Part shown: piece by piece, positions 32,619-41,134 of the stretch
How positions within the stretch are numbered: position 1 is the stretch's first letter
How the letters are laid out: every line of letters begins with the position of its first letter
Assembly: GCF_030164425.1 (NCBI RefSeq)
Contig: NZ_JASNJD010000022.1
Location: 1-64,000 of the forward strand
Source: Pseudodonghicola flavimaris
GTDB lineage: Bacteria; Pseudomonadota; Alphaproteobacteria; Rhodobacterales; Rhodobacteraceae
Reading direction: 5' to 3'
DNA length: 64,000 nt
Notes under the pieces: generated by a model
What the model saw: only the letters and a program-made list of their open reading frames with translations
The model's database searches: none
Told to the model about the DNA's origin: nothing
Program-made: the position numbers and the translations under genes

Positions 32619-34040
32619 TCAGTAAGCGCCGCGCCCGCCGATCACGGCGCGGCAGGTCATCGAGATCAGCATCAGGTCGAGCAGCAGCGAGCGCGAGGCA
32701 GCATAGGCCAGATCCATGTCGATCATCTTGTCGAACCCGATCTCGGCCCGGCCGGAGACCTGCCAGATGCCGGTGAGCCCGGGGTTGACCCTGAGCCGCC
32801 CCAGCGCGCGGGCGGGATAGGCGGCGACCTCCTCGGGCAGGGCCGGGCGCGGGCCGACAATCGACATCTCGCCGCGCAGCACATTGAGGATCTGCGGCAG
32901 TTCGTCGATCGAGAAGCGGCGCAGCAGCCGGCCGACGCGGGTGACGCGGGGATCGTGGCGGGACTTGAAGCAGATGCCCTCGCGATCCGATTGCGCCAGC
33001 AGCGCCGCGCGCCGCGCCTCGGCATCGGTGTGCATCGAGCGGAACTTGAACATGGTGAAGGGGCGGCCGTCGCGGCCGATCCGGGTCTGCCGGAACAGCA
33101 CCGGCCCGGAACTGTCGAGCCGGATCGCCAGCATCAACAGCAGCGCCAGCGGTGCAAGCAGGGTCAGAGCCCCGGCCGAGAGCAGCAGATCGAGCCCGCG
33201 CTGCAGCCAGTCGGCGCGGCTGCGGCGGGAAAGCGCATGCATCGCGGCGCGGGCCATGAAGGTGGCATTGCCGATCAGGTAGCGGCGCGCCATCCGGCGG
33301 GGCTCCATCGCCAGGCGCCAGATCCATTCGCAGCGGGCGCGGCGGATCGGGGCGGGGGCGCGGCGGACCCGCCCGGCCAGAAAGTCGAACAGCGCGCCGA
33401 CCCCCATGGTGATCCGGGCGCCGGTGCGGGCGCCGTTGCGCGCCAGCCACAGGTCCTGCGCCGGCACCCCGAGGGCGACAAGAAGGATGTCGGGCCGGGC
33501 GGCACGGATCGCGGCGATCGCCGCCGCCTCGTCCCGCAGCCCGTCATAGCCGTCGCGGGTGCCGGCGATCCGCAGCCCGGGGATCCGGCGGCAGAGCGTT
33601 TCGGCGGCGGCATCGGCGACCCCGGGGCGGCCGCCCAGCAGATAGACGCTGAGCCCGCGCCGTGCCGCCTGCGCCAGCAGGGCGGGGGTGAAATCGGTGC
33701 CGTTGAGGTTCGCGGCCAGCCGCTGGCCGGTCATCCGCGCGGCCAGTTCGACCCCGATTCCATCGGGCAGCACCATATCCGCGGTGGCCAGCGCATCGGC
33801 GTAATCCGGGTCGCGGGCCATGACGTTGCCGCAATGGGCGTTGAGAAAGGCGACCCGCGACCGCCGGCCGGGCTGCAGCAGGTGATCGATCACCTCTCCG
33901 GTGCTGGCGGAGACCAGCGGCAGACCAAGCACCCGGAGGGTGCCGGGGGCGTTCCGGTGGGTTGCGGCAGCGCGGGCGGGGGCGGTGGCGACCGGCGCGC
34001 CGGAGAACAGGGAGGGGTCGAAGCTGGGAACGAAGGTCAT
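32619..34040 (-). CDS. WecG/TagA/CpsF glycosyltransferase fused to an initiating undecaprenyl-phosphate sugar-1-phosphate transferase
   Basis: 473 residues with two enzyme domains. The N-terminal domain (about 30-245) is GT26: RVAFLNAHCGNVMARDPDYADAL, MVLPDGIGVELAARM, NGTDFTPALL, LSVYLLGGRPGVADAAAE and PDILLVALGVPAQDLWLARN. The C-terminal domain (about 265-473) is a Bacterial_sugar_transferase with one membrane helix and the catalytic parts RQTRIGRDGRPFTMFKFRSM, FSIDELPQILNVLRGEMS, IVGPRPALPEE and NPGLTGIWQVSGR. In one chain it could load the first sugar phosphate onto undecaprenyl phosphate and add the second. ATG 34040. Stop 32619 lies just past box B. A GC hairpin (34149-34180) lies upstream. 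Confidence 0.9.
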   Translation of the reverse strand: MTFVPSFDPSLFSGAPVATAPARAAATHRNAPGTLRVLGLPLVSASTGEVIDHLLQPGRRSRVAFLNAHCGNVMARDPDYADALATADMVLPDGIGVELAARMTGQRLAANLNGTDFTPALLAQAARRGLSVYLLGGRPGVADAAAETLCRRIPGLRIAGTRDGYDGLRDEAAAIAAIRAARPDILLVALGVPAQDLWLARNGARTGARITMGVGALFDFLAGRVRRAPAPIRRARCEWIWRLAMEPRRMARRYLIGNATFMARAAMHALSRRSRADWLQRGLDLLLSAGALTLLAPLALLLMLAIRLDSSGPVLFRQTRIGRDGRPFTMFKFRSMHTDAEARRAALLAQSDREGICFKSRHDPRVTRVGRLLRRFSIDELPQILNVLRGEMSIVGPRPALPEEVAAYPARALGRLRVNPGLTGIWQVSGRAEIGFDKMIDMDLAYAASRSLLLDLMLISMTCRAVIGGRGAY

Positions 34041-34148
34041 GGGCGGTCATCCGATTTCGTGTTGCGTTTCCAATGGGATGCCTGAGAGGGCCCCGGGCGT
34101 TCAACGCAACGGGCGGACAGGTCGGCGGCGCGCCGGGACAGCCCGCCG

Positions 34149-34180
34149 CCCGGGTGGAGGGGCTGTCCCGGCCACCCGGG
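34149..34180. repeat. Inverted repeat CCCGGGTGG...CCACCCGGG
   Basis: Arms 34149-34157 and 34172-34180 are exact complements with a 14-nt centre that can itself pair (GGGG/CCCG). It lies upstream of the WecG/PGT gene on the minus strand and could form a leader hairpin in its 5' UTR or be a binding site. Confidence 0.45.
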
Positions 34181-34208
34181 TGGCGATGCGATCCGGCCGG
34201 AGGGGGCA

Positions 34209-34226
34209 CCTACCCATCGGGATCGG
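34209..34226. promoter_or_regulatory. EPS box D (degenerate copy)
   Basis: CCTACCC-ATCG-GGATCGG matches the CCTATCC-N4-GGATAGG pattern at 12 of 14 arm positions. It lies 113 bp upstream of the regulator start (34340) and 168 bp from the WecG/PGT start. A CAATAT (34271-34276) occurs 44 nt downstream on the plus strand. Confidence 0.45.
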
Positions 34227-34339
34227 TGACCTCTCCGCCTGTGCCCTTCTTCTGCCGCTTTTTTCCGTTTCAATATCGAATGGAGACAGCAGAACGGTGA
34301 GTCGCCTTTAGGTTGACGCCCCCGCGTGGAGGTTGAAAC

Positions 34340-35023
34340 ATGTTGAATCAGGCCCAGTCCCGACCCGCCGACAGGGCGCGGGTGGTTGCCGCCGGAGGGG
34401 GAGCGATGCGAATTCTGATCGCCGACGATCACATGCTGCTGCGCGACACGCTCGTGCTGTATTTCCAGAACGAGGAGGGGATCGAGACCGCCACCGCCGC
34501 CGATTACCAGGAAGCGGTCGGTCTGGTGGAGGCCGGTCCGGATTTCGACCTGGTGCTGCTGGATTTCTCGATGCCTGGGATGGAGGGGATCGCCGGGCTG
34601 ACCCGGATGATGGAGCTGCCCGGGGCGCATCGCGTCGCCCTGATCTCGGGCACCGCCAACCGCGAGGTCGCCGAACAGGCGCTGGCCGCCGGGGCGGCAG
34701 GCTTCCTGCCGAAGACACTTTCGGCGCGGTCCCTGGTCAATGCGGTGCGCTTCATGGCGCTCGGCGAACAATACGCCCCGCTCGATTTCATGCGCGCCGA
34801 GGAGGCGGAGGCGGACCGCCATCCGCTGGCGGAGAAGCTCTCCTCGCGCGAGATGGAGGTGCTGGAGGGGCTGACCCAGGGCAAATCCAACAAGGAGATC
34901 GCCCGCGATCTCGATATCCGCGAACCGACGGTCAAGCTGCACGTCAAGACGCTCTATCGCAAGATCGGCGCCTCGAACCGCACCCAGGCGGCGATGATCG
35001 CGAAGGAGGCAGGGCTGTTCTGA
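34340..35023 (+). CDS. LuxR/NarL-family DNA-binding response regulator
   Basis: 227 residues. The receiver (MRILIADDHMLLRDTL, acidic pair in ADDH) has its phospho-acceptor in LVLLDFSMPGMEG: Asp75 from this start, Asp53 from the alternative ATG 34406. The Thr/Ser in VALISGTAN and Lys in GFLPKTLSARSL complete the receiver site. The LuxR-type HTH is KLSSREMEVLEGLTQGKSNKEIARDL (pieces LSSREMEVLEGL and KSNKEIARDLDI) with EPTVKLHVKTLYRKIG. Both starts have good ribosome sites: GGAGGTTGAAAC before 34340, GGAGGGGGAGCG before 34406. Probable output of the hybrid kinase and binder of the EPS boxes. Confidence 0.9.
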   Translation: MLNQAQSRPADRARVVAAGGGAMRILIADDHMLLRDTLVLYFQNEEGIETATAADYQEAVGLVEAGPDFDLVLLDFSMPGMEGIAGLTRMMELPGAHRVALISGTANREVAEQALAAGAAGFLPKTLSARSLVNAVRFMALGEQYAPLDFMRAEEAEADRHPLAEKLSSREMEVLEGLTQGKSNKEIARDLDIREPTVKLHVKTLYRKIGASNRTQAAMIAKEAGLF

Positions 35024-35040
35024 CCGGCCGGCCGGGGCAT

Positions 35041-35058
35041 CCTATCCGAATGGATAGG
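35041..35058. promoter_or_regulatory. EPS box C (perfect 7-4-7 inverted repeat) upstream of gumC/polymerase operon
   Basis: CCTATCC-GAAT-GGATAGG, perfect arms and differing from box B only in the last base of the spacer. It lies 17 bp after the response-regulator stop and 92 bp before the chain-length-protein start (35150). Confidence 0.7.
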
Positions 35059-35149
35059 GGGCCTCTCCGACCGGGCCGGGGCGCCATCCCGCCGCGATAA
35101 GGCGGGGCGCCGGCGGGGCTGCTATCTGGTTGGGCAAGGAGTTTTGCCC

Positions 35150-36643
35150 ATGCCCAGTTTCCGGTTGCCCCCGAAATCCCGTCTGCTCTCTGCCCTGCTG
35201 CCGCCGCTGGTGCGGCTGCCATTGCGCCAACTGTCCTTTGCGCGGTTGCTGCGCGGCGGGCGGATCGCCGATGCCGGGCGGCTGCCGCGCTACCTGGGGA
35301 TCTTCGCCATCGGCGGTGTCTGCATCTGGACCCCGATCGTCAGCTATCTTTCCACCGCGCCGGAACGCTATACCTCCGGCCTGTCGCTGATCCTGCCGGG
35401 CTCGGGCGCCTCGGCGTCGGTCAACCTGTCGCGGATCGGCCAGGCGTCGTCCTTCGCCAATTCGCCCTATTCCAACGGTTCGGTCAGCCCGACCGAGACC
35501 TACAAACGCTTGCTGGCGGCCGACCGCATCCTGGATGCGGCGGCGCAGACGCTCGACATGAAACGGCGCGATTTCGGCAAGCCGCGGGTCGAGCTGGTCG
35601 ATCAGACCGGGCTGATCCATGTCTCCATCGTCGGCAACTCGCCGGAGGATGCCCGCGCCCGCGGCGATGCGTTGCTGGCGGCCTTCTTCTCCGAGGTCGA
35701 GGCGCTGCGCACCGATGAGGTCGACAAGCGCGAGGACGGGGCCAATGTGGCGATCGAGGAATACCGGCAGTCGGTGCTGGCGACGCGGGCGGAGATTTCC
35801 GAGCTGCAGCGCCATACCGGGCTGATCTCGGCGACGCAATACGCCGATCTGGTGGCCGAGACCGACGATCTGGCCCGCGCGGTCAAGGACCTGAGCGTGG
35901 CGCTGGATGAAAAGACCGAGGCGGTGCAGGCCCTGCAGGCGGCGCTGGGGCTGGGGCCGCGGCTGGCGGCGGCCGCCCTGCGGCTGCATGCGGACAGCGA
36001 ATTCGCCGCGTTGGCGGCGGAGATGTCGGATCAGGCGGCGGCGTTGTCGCTGGCCCGGGGCCGCTATGGCGCCAATCACCCTGAGGTGCGCAGCGCCGAG
36101 GCCGGCCACGCCTCTGCCCGCAAGCAGGCGCAGGCCCGCGCCGCCAGGCTGACCGGCCTGCGCCCGGAAGAACTGCAAAGTCTCGATCTGTCGCATGTCG
36201 GCGGCCGCTCGGCGCTGCTGAGCGAACTGGTCACCCGCGAGGCGGAGCGTGCCGCGCTGGCGGCCGAACATGCGGCGATGTCGGCGCGGCTGGCGGCGGC
36301 GGAGACCCGGCGGCTCGACCTGATCGAACCGGCGGCGCGGCTTGAGGATCTGCAGCGCGACTTCTCGGTCGCCGAGGCGGTCTTTGCCTCCGCCATGGCG
36401 CGGACCCAGACCAACAAGGCGGACCTCTTCGCCTCTTACCCGCTGGTGCAGGTGCTGGCCGATCCGTCGCTGCCCGATGCGCCGTCGTCGCCGCGCAAGA
36501 CCCTGGCGCTGGCCGCCGGTGTCGCCGCCACCCTGTTCTTCTTCATCGGGCTCGCCATGGGCTGGATGCGGCGGCCGCTGATCGACAAGCTGCTGATGCG
36601 CGCCACGCCCGAGGGCGCCGGCCTGCGGGTGGCCGCGGAATGA
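35150..36643 (+). CDS. GumC/Wzz-like chain-length determinant protein (no kinase domain)
   Basis: 497 residues. One helix near residues 47-67 and another near the C-terminus (about 445-465, TLALAAGVAATLFFFIGLAMG) frame a periplasmic coiled-coil region (about residues 190-400; EIRQS-type heptads, IEEYRQSVLATRAEISELQR), the layout of polysaccharide co-polymerases. The signal to the cytoplasmic kinase domain (Wzc) is absent, and no separate BY-kinase is seen in the locus. The ATG at 35150 has AAGGAG at 8 nt. It controls EPS chain length and, with the polymerase gene that overlaps by 4 bp, forms the box C operon. Confidence 0.88.
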   Translation: MPSFRLPPKSRLLSALLPPLVRLPLRQLSFARLLRGGRIADAGRLPRYLGIFAIGGVCIWTPIVSYLSTAPERYTSGLSLILPGSGASASVNLSRIGQASSFANSPYSNGSVSPTETYKRLLAADRILDAAAQTLDMKRRDFGKPRVELVDQTGLIHVSIVGNSPEDARARGDALLAAFFSEVEALRTDEVDKREDGANVAIEEYRQSVLATRAEISELQRHTGLISATQYADLVAETDDLARAVKDLSVALDEKTEAVQALQAALGLGPRLAAAALRLHADSEFAALAAEMSDQAAALSLARGRYGANHPEVRSAEAGHASARKQAQARAARLTGLRPEELQSLDLSHVGGRSALLSELVTREAERAALAAEHAAMSARLAAAETRRLDLIEPAARLEDLQRDFSVAEAVFASAMARTQTNKADLFASYPLVQVLADPSLPDAPSSPRKTLALAAGVAATLFFFIGLAMGWMRRPLIDKLLMRATPEGAGLRVAAE

Positions 36644-37992
36644 GCCGCGCCGCCGTCTCCCCGCCCGCGCTGGCACCGCAGAACCTGGCCGAGACGATGA
36701 TCTGGAAGGCGCTGCGCTGGACCTGGCCGTTCTACTTCGTCGGTGCGCTCTATGTCGTCGGGCCGGTGCTGGCCTGGACGCTGGCAGGGCTCGGGGCGCT
36801 GGTGCTCTATCTCGGCCCGGCGGTGCGCGAAGACCTGCGCGCGCGTGGTCCGGTGCCGCCGATCGTCTGGCTCTGGTTCGCCGGCATGGCGCTGATGCTG
36901 ATCGCGCTCTGGGCCGGGCATCTGGACTGGGGGCTGGGCCTGAAGAAGACCATCAAATCCTCGGTCGGCTGGGCCAAGGGCTGGGCGCTGCTGGCGCTCT
37001 TCCCCTTCATCGGCGCGGTGCTGCCGATCCGGCGCGAGATCCTGGTGCGCGGTCAGTGCATCGTCGGGCTGTGGACGCTGGCGCTGTTGCCGATGATGGT
37101 CGCCGCCCCCTATGCCGGCCTGCCGGAGAAGATCTTCACCTCGCCGTTGAAGGCGGTGGGCGGCCCGGGGCCTGAGTATTTCTCGGTCTATTTCTTCACC
37201 TGGGATCCGGCCAGCTGGACGCCGCGCTGGCAGTTCTACGCCCCCTGGTCGCCCTTTGCCGCGCTGTTGGGCGTGCTGCAGGTCTGCTTCGCGCTGGAGG
37301 AGGGCAACCGCAAATGGCGCAGCATCGGTATCGCCGCCGGTATCGCCATGATCGTGCTGTCGAAATCGCGGATGGGGATGGTCGGGCTGGTGGCCTGCAC
37401 CGTCGGGCCGCGGATGCTGCCGTTGATCCTGCGCGGCTGGGCCTGGCAGGCGCTGGCCGGGCTGACCGCCTCGCTGGCGATCGTCGGCACTGCGCTGATC
37501 CAGGGGCTGAAGGACGGCATCGCCGCTTTCAAAGGTGCCCGCGCGGACAGCACCCGGGTGCGCGAGACGCTGCAGCGGATCGCCGGTGAGCGCTGGCAGG
37601 CCGAGGCCTTCTGGACCGGCCACGGCACGGTGCAGCCGGGCGCGCATATCGTCGAATACATGCCGATCGGCAGCCATCACACCTGGTGGGGGCTGCTGTT
37701 CGTCAAGGGCATGCTCGGGTTTCTGGCGCTGCTGGTGCCGCTGCTGGTGCAGACGCTGCTGGTGCTGGTCGACGCGGCGCGCCATCCGCGCGGGCGGCTG
37801 CCGCTCAGCGTGATCATGACGATCGTTCTTTTGTCCTTCGGGGAAAACCTCGAGATCGAGGCCTATATGCTCTGGCCCGGTCTGGTGGTGCTCGGCATCC
37901 ACGCGGCGGAAATGCGCCAGGACGCGCGGGCGGGAAAGGGGGAGCTCACTCCTCCCCCCGGGCGGCCCGATCCGGAGGCGCTGCCGGCCTGA
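36640..37992 (+). CDS. O-antigen ligase/polymerase-like membrane protein (Wzy/WaaL superfamily)
   Basis: 450 residues with about eleven hydrophobic segments. A long periplasmic loop (about residues 290-345) includes ARADSTRVRETLQRIAGERW, GHGTVQPGAHIVEYMPIGSHHTWWGLLFVKGMLG, shown by its pieces HIVEYMPIGSHHTWWG and LLFVKGMLG; this loop and the preceding VLSKSRMGMVGL are typical of O-antigen ligase/Wzy-type polymerases. Start overlaps the previous stop by 4 bp (ATGA). It probably polymerises the repeat units flipped by the Wzx-like protein. A distinction between ligase and polymerase is not possible from sequence alone; the EPS context favours polymerase. Confidence 0.85.
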   Translation: MSRAAVSPPALAPQNLAETMIWKALRWTWPFYFVGALYVVGPVLAWTLAGLGALVLYLGPAVREDLRARGPVPPIVWLWFAGMALMLIALWAGHLDWGLGLKKTIKSSVGWAKGWALLALFPFIGAVLPIRREILVRGQCIVGLWTLALLPMMVAAPYAGLPEKIFTSPLKAVGGPGPEYFSVYFFTWDPASWTPRWQFYAPWSPFAALLGVLQVCFALEEGNRKWRSIGIAAGIAMIVLSKSRMGMVGLVACTVGPRMLPLILRGWAWQALAGLTASLAIVGTALIQGLKDGIAAFKGARADSTRVRETLQRIAGERWQAEAFWTGHGTVQPGAHIVEYMPIGSHHTWWGLLFVKGMLGFLALLVPLLVQTLLVLVDAARHPRGRLPLSVIMTIVLLSFGENLEIEAYMLWPGLVVLGIHAAEMRQDARAGKGELTPPPGRPDPEALPA

Positions 37993-38024
37993 TCCACCGG
38001 TATGTGCCCCGATCAGGGTCCCGC

Positions 38025-38065
38025 GGCCCCGGCGCATGGGATGGTGCGCCGGGGCCGGTCGTTTT
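38025..38065 (+). terminator. Hairpin terminator after the EPS operon
   Basis: A perfect 12-bp stem (GGCCCCGGCGCA 38025-38036 with TGCGCCGGGGCC 38045-38056) with an 8-nt loop is followed by GGTCGTTTT. The T-run is short but correctly placed for the plus-strand polymerase gene ending at 37992. On the minus strand no T-run follows, so it serves mainly the plus strand. Confidence 0.75.
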
Positions 38066-38080
38066 CAGGTCGGGTCGCGA

Positions 38081-41000
38081 TCAGGCGGCGGCCTTGCTGT
38101 CCTTGTCCGGACGGACTCGGAACACCGCGCAATAGAGCGCCGGCGCGAACAGCAGTGTGATCAGCGTGCCGGCGATGATGCCGCCCATCATCGCATAGGC
38201 CATCGGCCCCCAGAACACCTGGCGCGAGATCGGGATCAGCGCCAGAGAGGCCGCCGCTGCCGTCAGCAGGATCGGCCGTGCCCGGCTGTCGGAGGCTTCG
38301 AACACCGCGTCCCAGCGCGAGCGGCCCTTCTCGATCAACACCTCGATCTCCTGCACGAGGATGATCGAGTTGCGGATCAGGATGCCGACCAGCGCCAGCA
38401 CCCCGAGGATGGCGACGAAGCCCAGCGGCGCGCCCGACGGCACCAGGGCGGCGACGACGCCGATCATCCCCAGCGGCGCCACCGCCAGCACGATGAACAT
38501 CAGCCGGAAGCTCTGCATCTGGACCATCACCAGGGTCAGGATGATCAGTACCATCAGCGGCACCACCGCGATGATCGGCTCCTGGCTTTCGGCGCTGGAT
38601 TCGGCGACCCCCGCAGTGGTGATGCTGTAGCCGGGGGGCAGGGCGGCGGCCATCGCGTCGATTTCGGGTGCCAGCGCCTGCACGATGGTGGGCGGCTGAT
38701 CGCCGGTCGTCACCGCCGCCTTGACGGTGATCGTGGGCACGCGGTCGCGCTGGTGGATCACCGGCGGTTCGCTTTCCCATTCCAGCCGGGCAAAGGCGGT
38801 GAGCGGCACCGGCGTGCTGCTGGAACTGCTCAGCTGCAGCGATTCCAGCGCCGCCACCGAGGTGCGATCGGCCTGGCTGCCGCGGGCGATCACGTCGATC
38901 AGGGTCTGACCGTCGCGCAGTTCGGTGATGCTGGTGCCCTCATAGAGCGATTGCAGCGCCCCGGCCACGTCCTCCTGGGTCAGGCCGAGCTGGCGCAGCC
39001 GCTCCTGATCCAGGACCACGCGGGCGACCCGCACGGGTTCCCCCTGATCGAGGGTGATATTGCCCAGCCGGGGATCCTTGCCGATCATCGCCGCCAGCGC
39101 GCGGGCCTTGTCCAGCACCACCGATCCGTCCGGTCCGGAGACCCGGTATTGCACCGGCTTGCCCACCGGCGGGCCCATTTCGATCAGCTTGGGAAACACC
39201 TCGATCCCGGCCAGCTCTGCGTCATAGGCGTTGATCGCGGCGCGCAGCCTGTTCCGCTCTTCGATGCCCTTGGTCATGATGATGACCTGCCCCATGTAGG
39301 GGGCCGGTGTCGGCGCATCCAGCGACAGCAGGAACCGCGGGGCGGAGCGGCCGACGTAGGTTGACCAGTAATCCACCTCGTCGCGGGCGGCGAGGAAGGC
39401 CTCCAGATCGGCGATGGCGGCATCGGTGGATTCGATGCTGCTGTTCTGGCGCAGGTTGATGTCGACTAGCAGTTCGGGTCGGTCGGAGGCCGGGAAGAAC
39501 TGCTGTTCGACGAAGCGCATGCTCCAGATCGACAGGCCGAACAGCGCCACGGTGATGACTATGGTCAGGTATTTGGCCCGCATCGCCCCGCGCAGCACCC
39601 CATGGAACATGCGCCGCAGCCGTCCGGCCTTGGCATCGTGGTGTTTCCATTTCGACGGCAGGAAGGTGACCCCCAGGAGCGGCGCGAACAGCACCGCGAC
39701 GATCCACGACAGCACCAGCGAGATGGCGATCACGTAGAACAGCGAGATGGTGTATTCCCCCGCCTGGGAGGAGTTCAGCCCGATCGGGATGAAGCCCGCC
39801 ACCGTCACCAGCGTGCCCGAGAGCATCGGAAAGGCGATCGAGGTCCAGGCATAGGAGGCGGCCTTGGTCAGGCTCTCGCCCATCTCCAGCCGCGAGATCA
39901 TGGTTTCGATGGAGATCATCGCATCATCGACCAGAAGCCCCAGCGCGATGATCAGCGCCCCGAGCGAGATCCGCTGCAGCGTCACCCCCATGATTTCCAG
40001 GATCACGAAAGTCAGCGCCAGCACCAGCGGGATCGCCATGCTGACCACCAGACCGGCGCGCAGCCCCAGCGACACGAAGCTGACCGCGAGCACGATCACC
40101 ACCGCCTCCAGCAGCGCGCGCAGGAAGTGATCGACCGAATCCTCCACCACCTTGGGCTGGTCGGAGACCTTGTGCAACTCGATGCCGATCGGCAGCCGTT
40201 CGGCGACCTTCGCCATCATGCCGTCCAGCTCCTCGCCGAACTTCAGGATGTTGGCCCCCTGGCGCATGCCGACGATCAGCCCGATGGCCTTCTGGCCGTT
40301 GTAGCGGAACAGGTTGCCCGGCGGGTCCTCATAGCCGGCGGTGACCTCGGCCACGTCGGAGAGGGTGAAGAAGGTGTCGCCGACCCGGAGCGGCGCATTG
40401 GCCAGCTCCTCGGCCGAGGCGAAGCGACCGCTCATCCGCACCGCCACCTGTTCGGTATCGGTATCGATCACCCCGGCCGGCACGATGGCGTTCTGCGCCG
40501 CCAGCGTATTGAGCACGGTGGCGCGGTCGAGCCCCAGCGCCGCCAGCTTGCGAGAGGAGAATTCGACGTGGATTTCCGGGTCGAGCGTGCCCACCAGTTC
40601 CACCTTGCCGGCGTCCTTCAGGGTCAGGACGGCGGATTTCACGTCTTCGACCCGGTCCTTGACCTCCTGTGGGGTGAAGCCGTCATAGGTGAATGCATAG
40701 ATGTTGCCGTAGACGTCGCCGAAGCCGTCGTTGAAGGCGAAGCCGCGGAATTCCGCCGGAAACTCCGATCGGATGTCCGACATCATATTGCGGACCTTGA
40801 CCCAGGTCTGGGTGACCTCCTTGCCGCGCACCTCGGGCCGCAGCTCGACATAGACGACGGCGCTGCCGGGGAAGGTCTCGGACCGGGTGTTCTTGAGGTT
40901 GGGCAGCTCCTGCAGCTTCTTCTCGATCCGGTCGGTGACCTGTTCGCGGGTCTCCTCGGCGGTGGCGCCGGGCATCGAGGCCGAGACCACCATCACCTTG

Positions 41001-41134
41001 ATGGTGAAGGAGGGGTCCTCCTCGCGGCCGAGGTTCACATAGGACAGCGCGCCCGCGATCAGCGAGACGATGATCATGAACCAGACCAGAGAGCGGTGTT
41101 TCAGCGCCCAGTCGGAAAGGTTGAATCCCTTCAT
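38081..41134 (-). CDS. RND efflux transporter, inner-membrane pump (AcrB/TriC-like)
   Basis: 1017 residues, the normal length for HAE/RND pumps, with twelve helices and two large periplasmic loops. The N-terminus GREEDPSFTIKVMVVSASMPGATAEE is typical. The TM4 proton-relay pair is intact in LGLLVDDAMISIETM. In TM10, where AcrB has Lys940 (AKNAIL), this protein has Arg (LIRNSIIL), as do many of its close subgroup. It shares a 4-bp overlap (ATGA) with the upstream adaptor gene. No outer-membrane factor gene is in the window, so an unlinked TolC-type channel is required. Confidence 0.95.
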   Translation of the reverse strand: MKGFNLSDWALKHRSLVWFMIIVSLIAGALSYVNLGREEDPSFTIKVMVVSASMPGATAEETREQVTDRIEKKLQELPNLKNTRSETFPGSAVVYVELRPEVRGKEVTQTWVKVRNMMSDIRSEFPAEFRGFAFNDGFGDVYGNIYAFTYDGFTPQEVKDRVEDVKSAVLTLKDAGKVELVGTLDPEIHVEFSSRKLAALGLDRATVLNTLAAQNAIVPAGVIDTDTEQVAVRMSGRFASAEELANAPLRVGDTFFTLSDVAEVTAGYEDPPGNLFRYNGQKAIGLIVGMRQGANILKFGEELDGMMAKVAERLPIGIELHKVSDQPKVVEDSVDHFLRALLEAVVIVLAVSFVSLGLRAGLVVSMAIPLVLALTFVILEIMGVTLQRISLGALIIALGLLVDDAMISIETMISRLEMGESLTKAASYAWTSIAFPMLSGTLVTVAGFIPIGLNSSQAGEYTISLFYVIAISLVLSWIVAVLFAPLLGVTFLPSKWKHHDAKAGRLRRMFHGVLRGAMRAKYLTIVITVALFGLSIWSMRFVEQQFFPASDRPELLVDINLRQNSSIESTDAAIADLEAFLAARDEVDYWSTYVGRSAPRFLLSLDAPTPAPYMGQVIIMTKGIEERNRLRAAINAYDAELAGIEVFPKLIEMGPPVGKPVQYRVSGPDGSVVLDKARALAAMIGKDPRLGNITLDQGEPVRVARVVLDQERLRQLGLTQEDVAGALQSLYEGTSITELRDGQTLIDVIARGSQADRTSVAALESLQLSSSSSTPVPLTAFARLEWESEPPVIHQRDRVPTITVKAAVTTGDQPPTIVQALAPEIDAMAAALPPGYSITTAGVAESSAESQEPIIAVVPLMVLIILTLVMVQMQSFRLMFIVLAVAPLGMIGVVAALVPSGAPLGFVAILGVLALVGILIRNSIILVQEIEVLIEKGRSRWDAVFEASDSRARPILLTAAAASLALIPISRQVFWGPMAYAMMGGIIAGTLITLLFAPALYCAVFRVRPDKDSKAAA

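Larger units (their letters stand above)
34041..34339. other. 299-bp divergent intergenic region between WecG/PGT fusion and response regulator
   Basis: It holds an imperfect copy of the EPS box (box D, 34209-34226) and a large inverted repeat (34149-34180). Near 34262-34276 an AT-rich stretch contains CAATAT, a -10 candidate for the regulator. No gene is seen. Confidence 0.7.
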
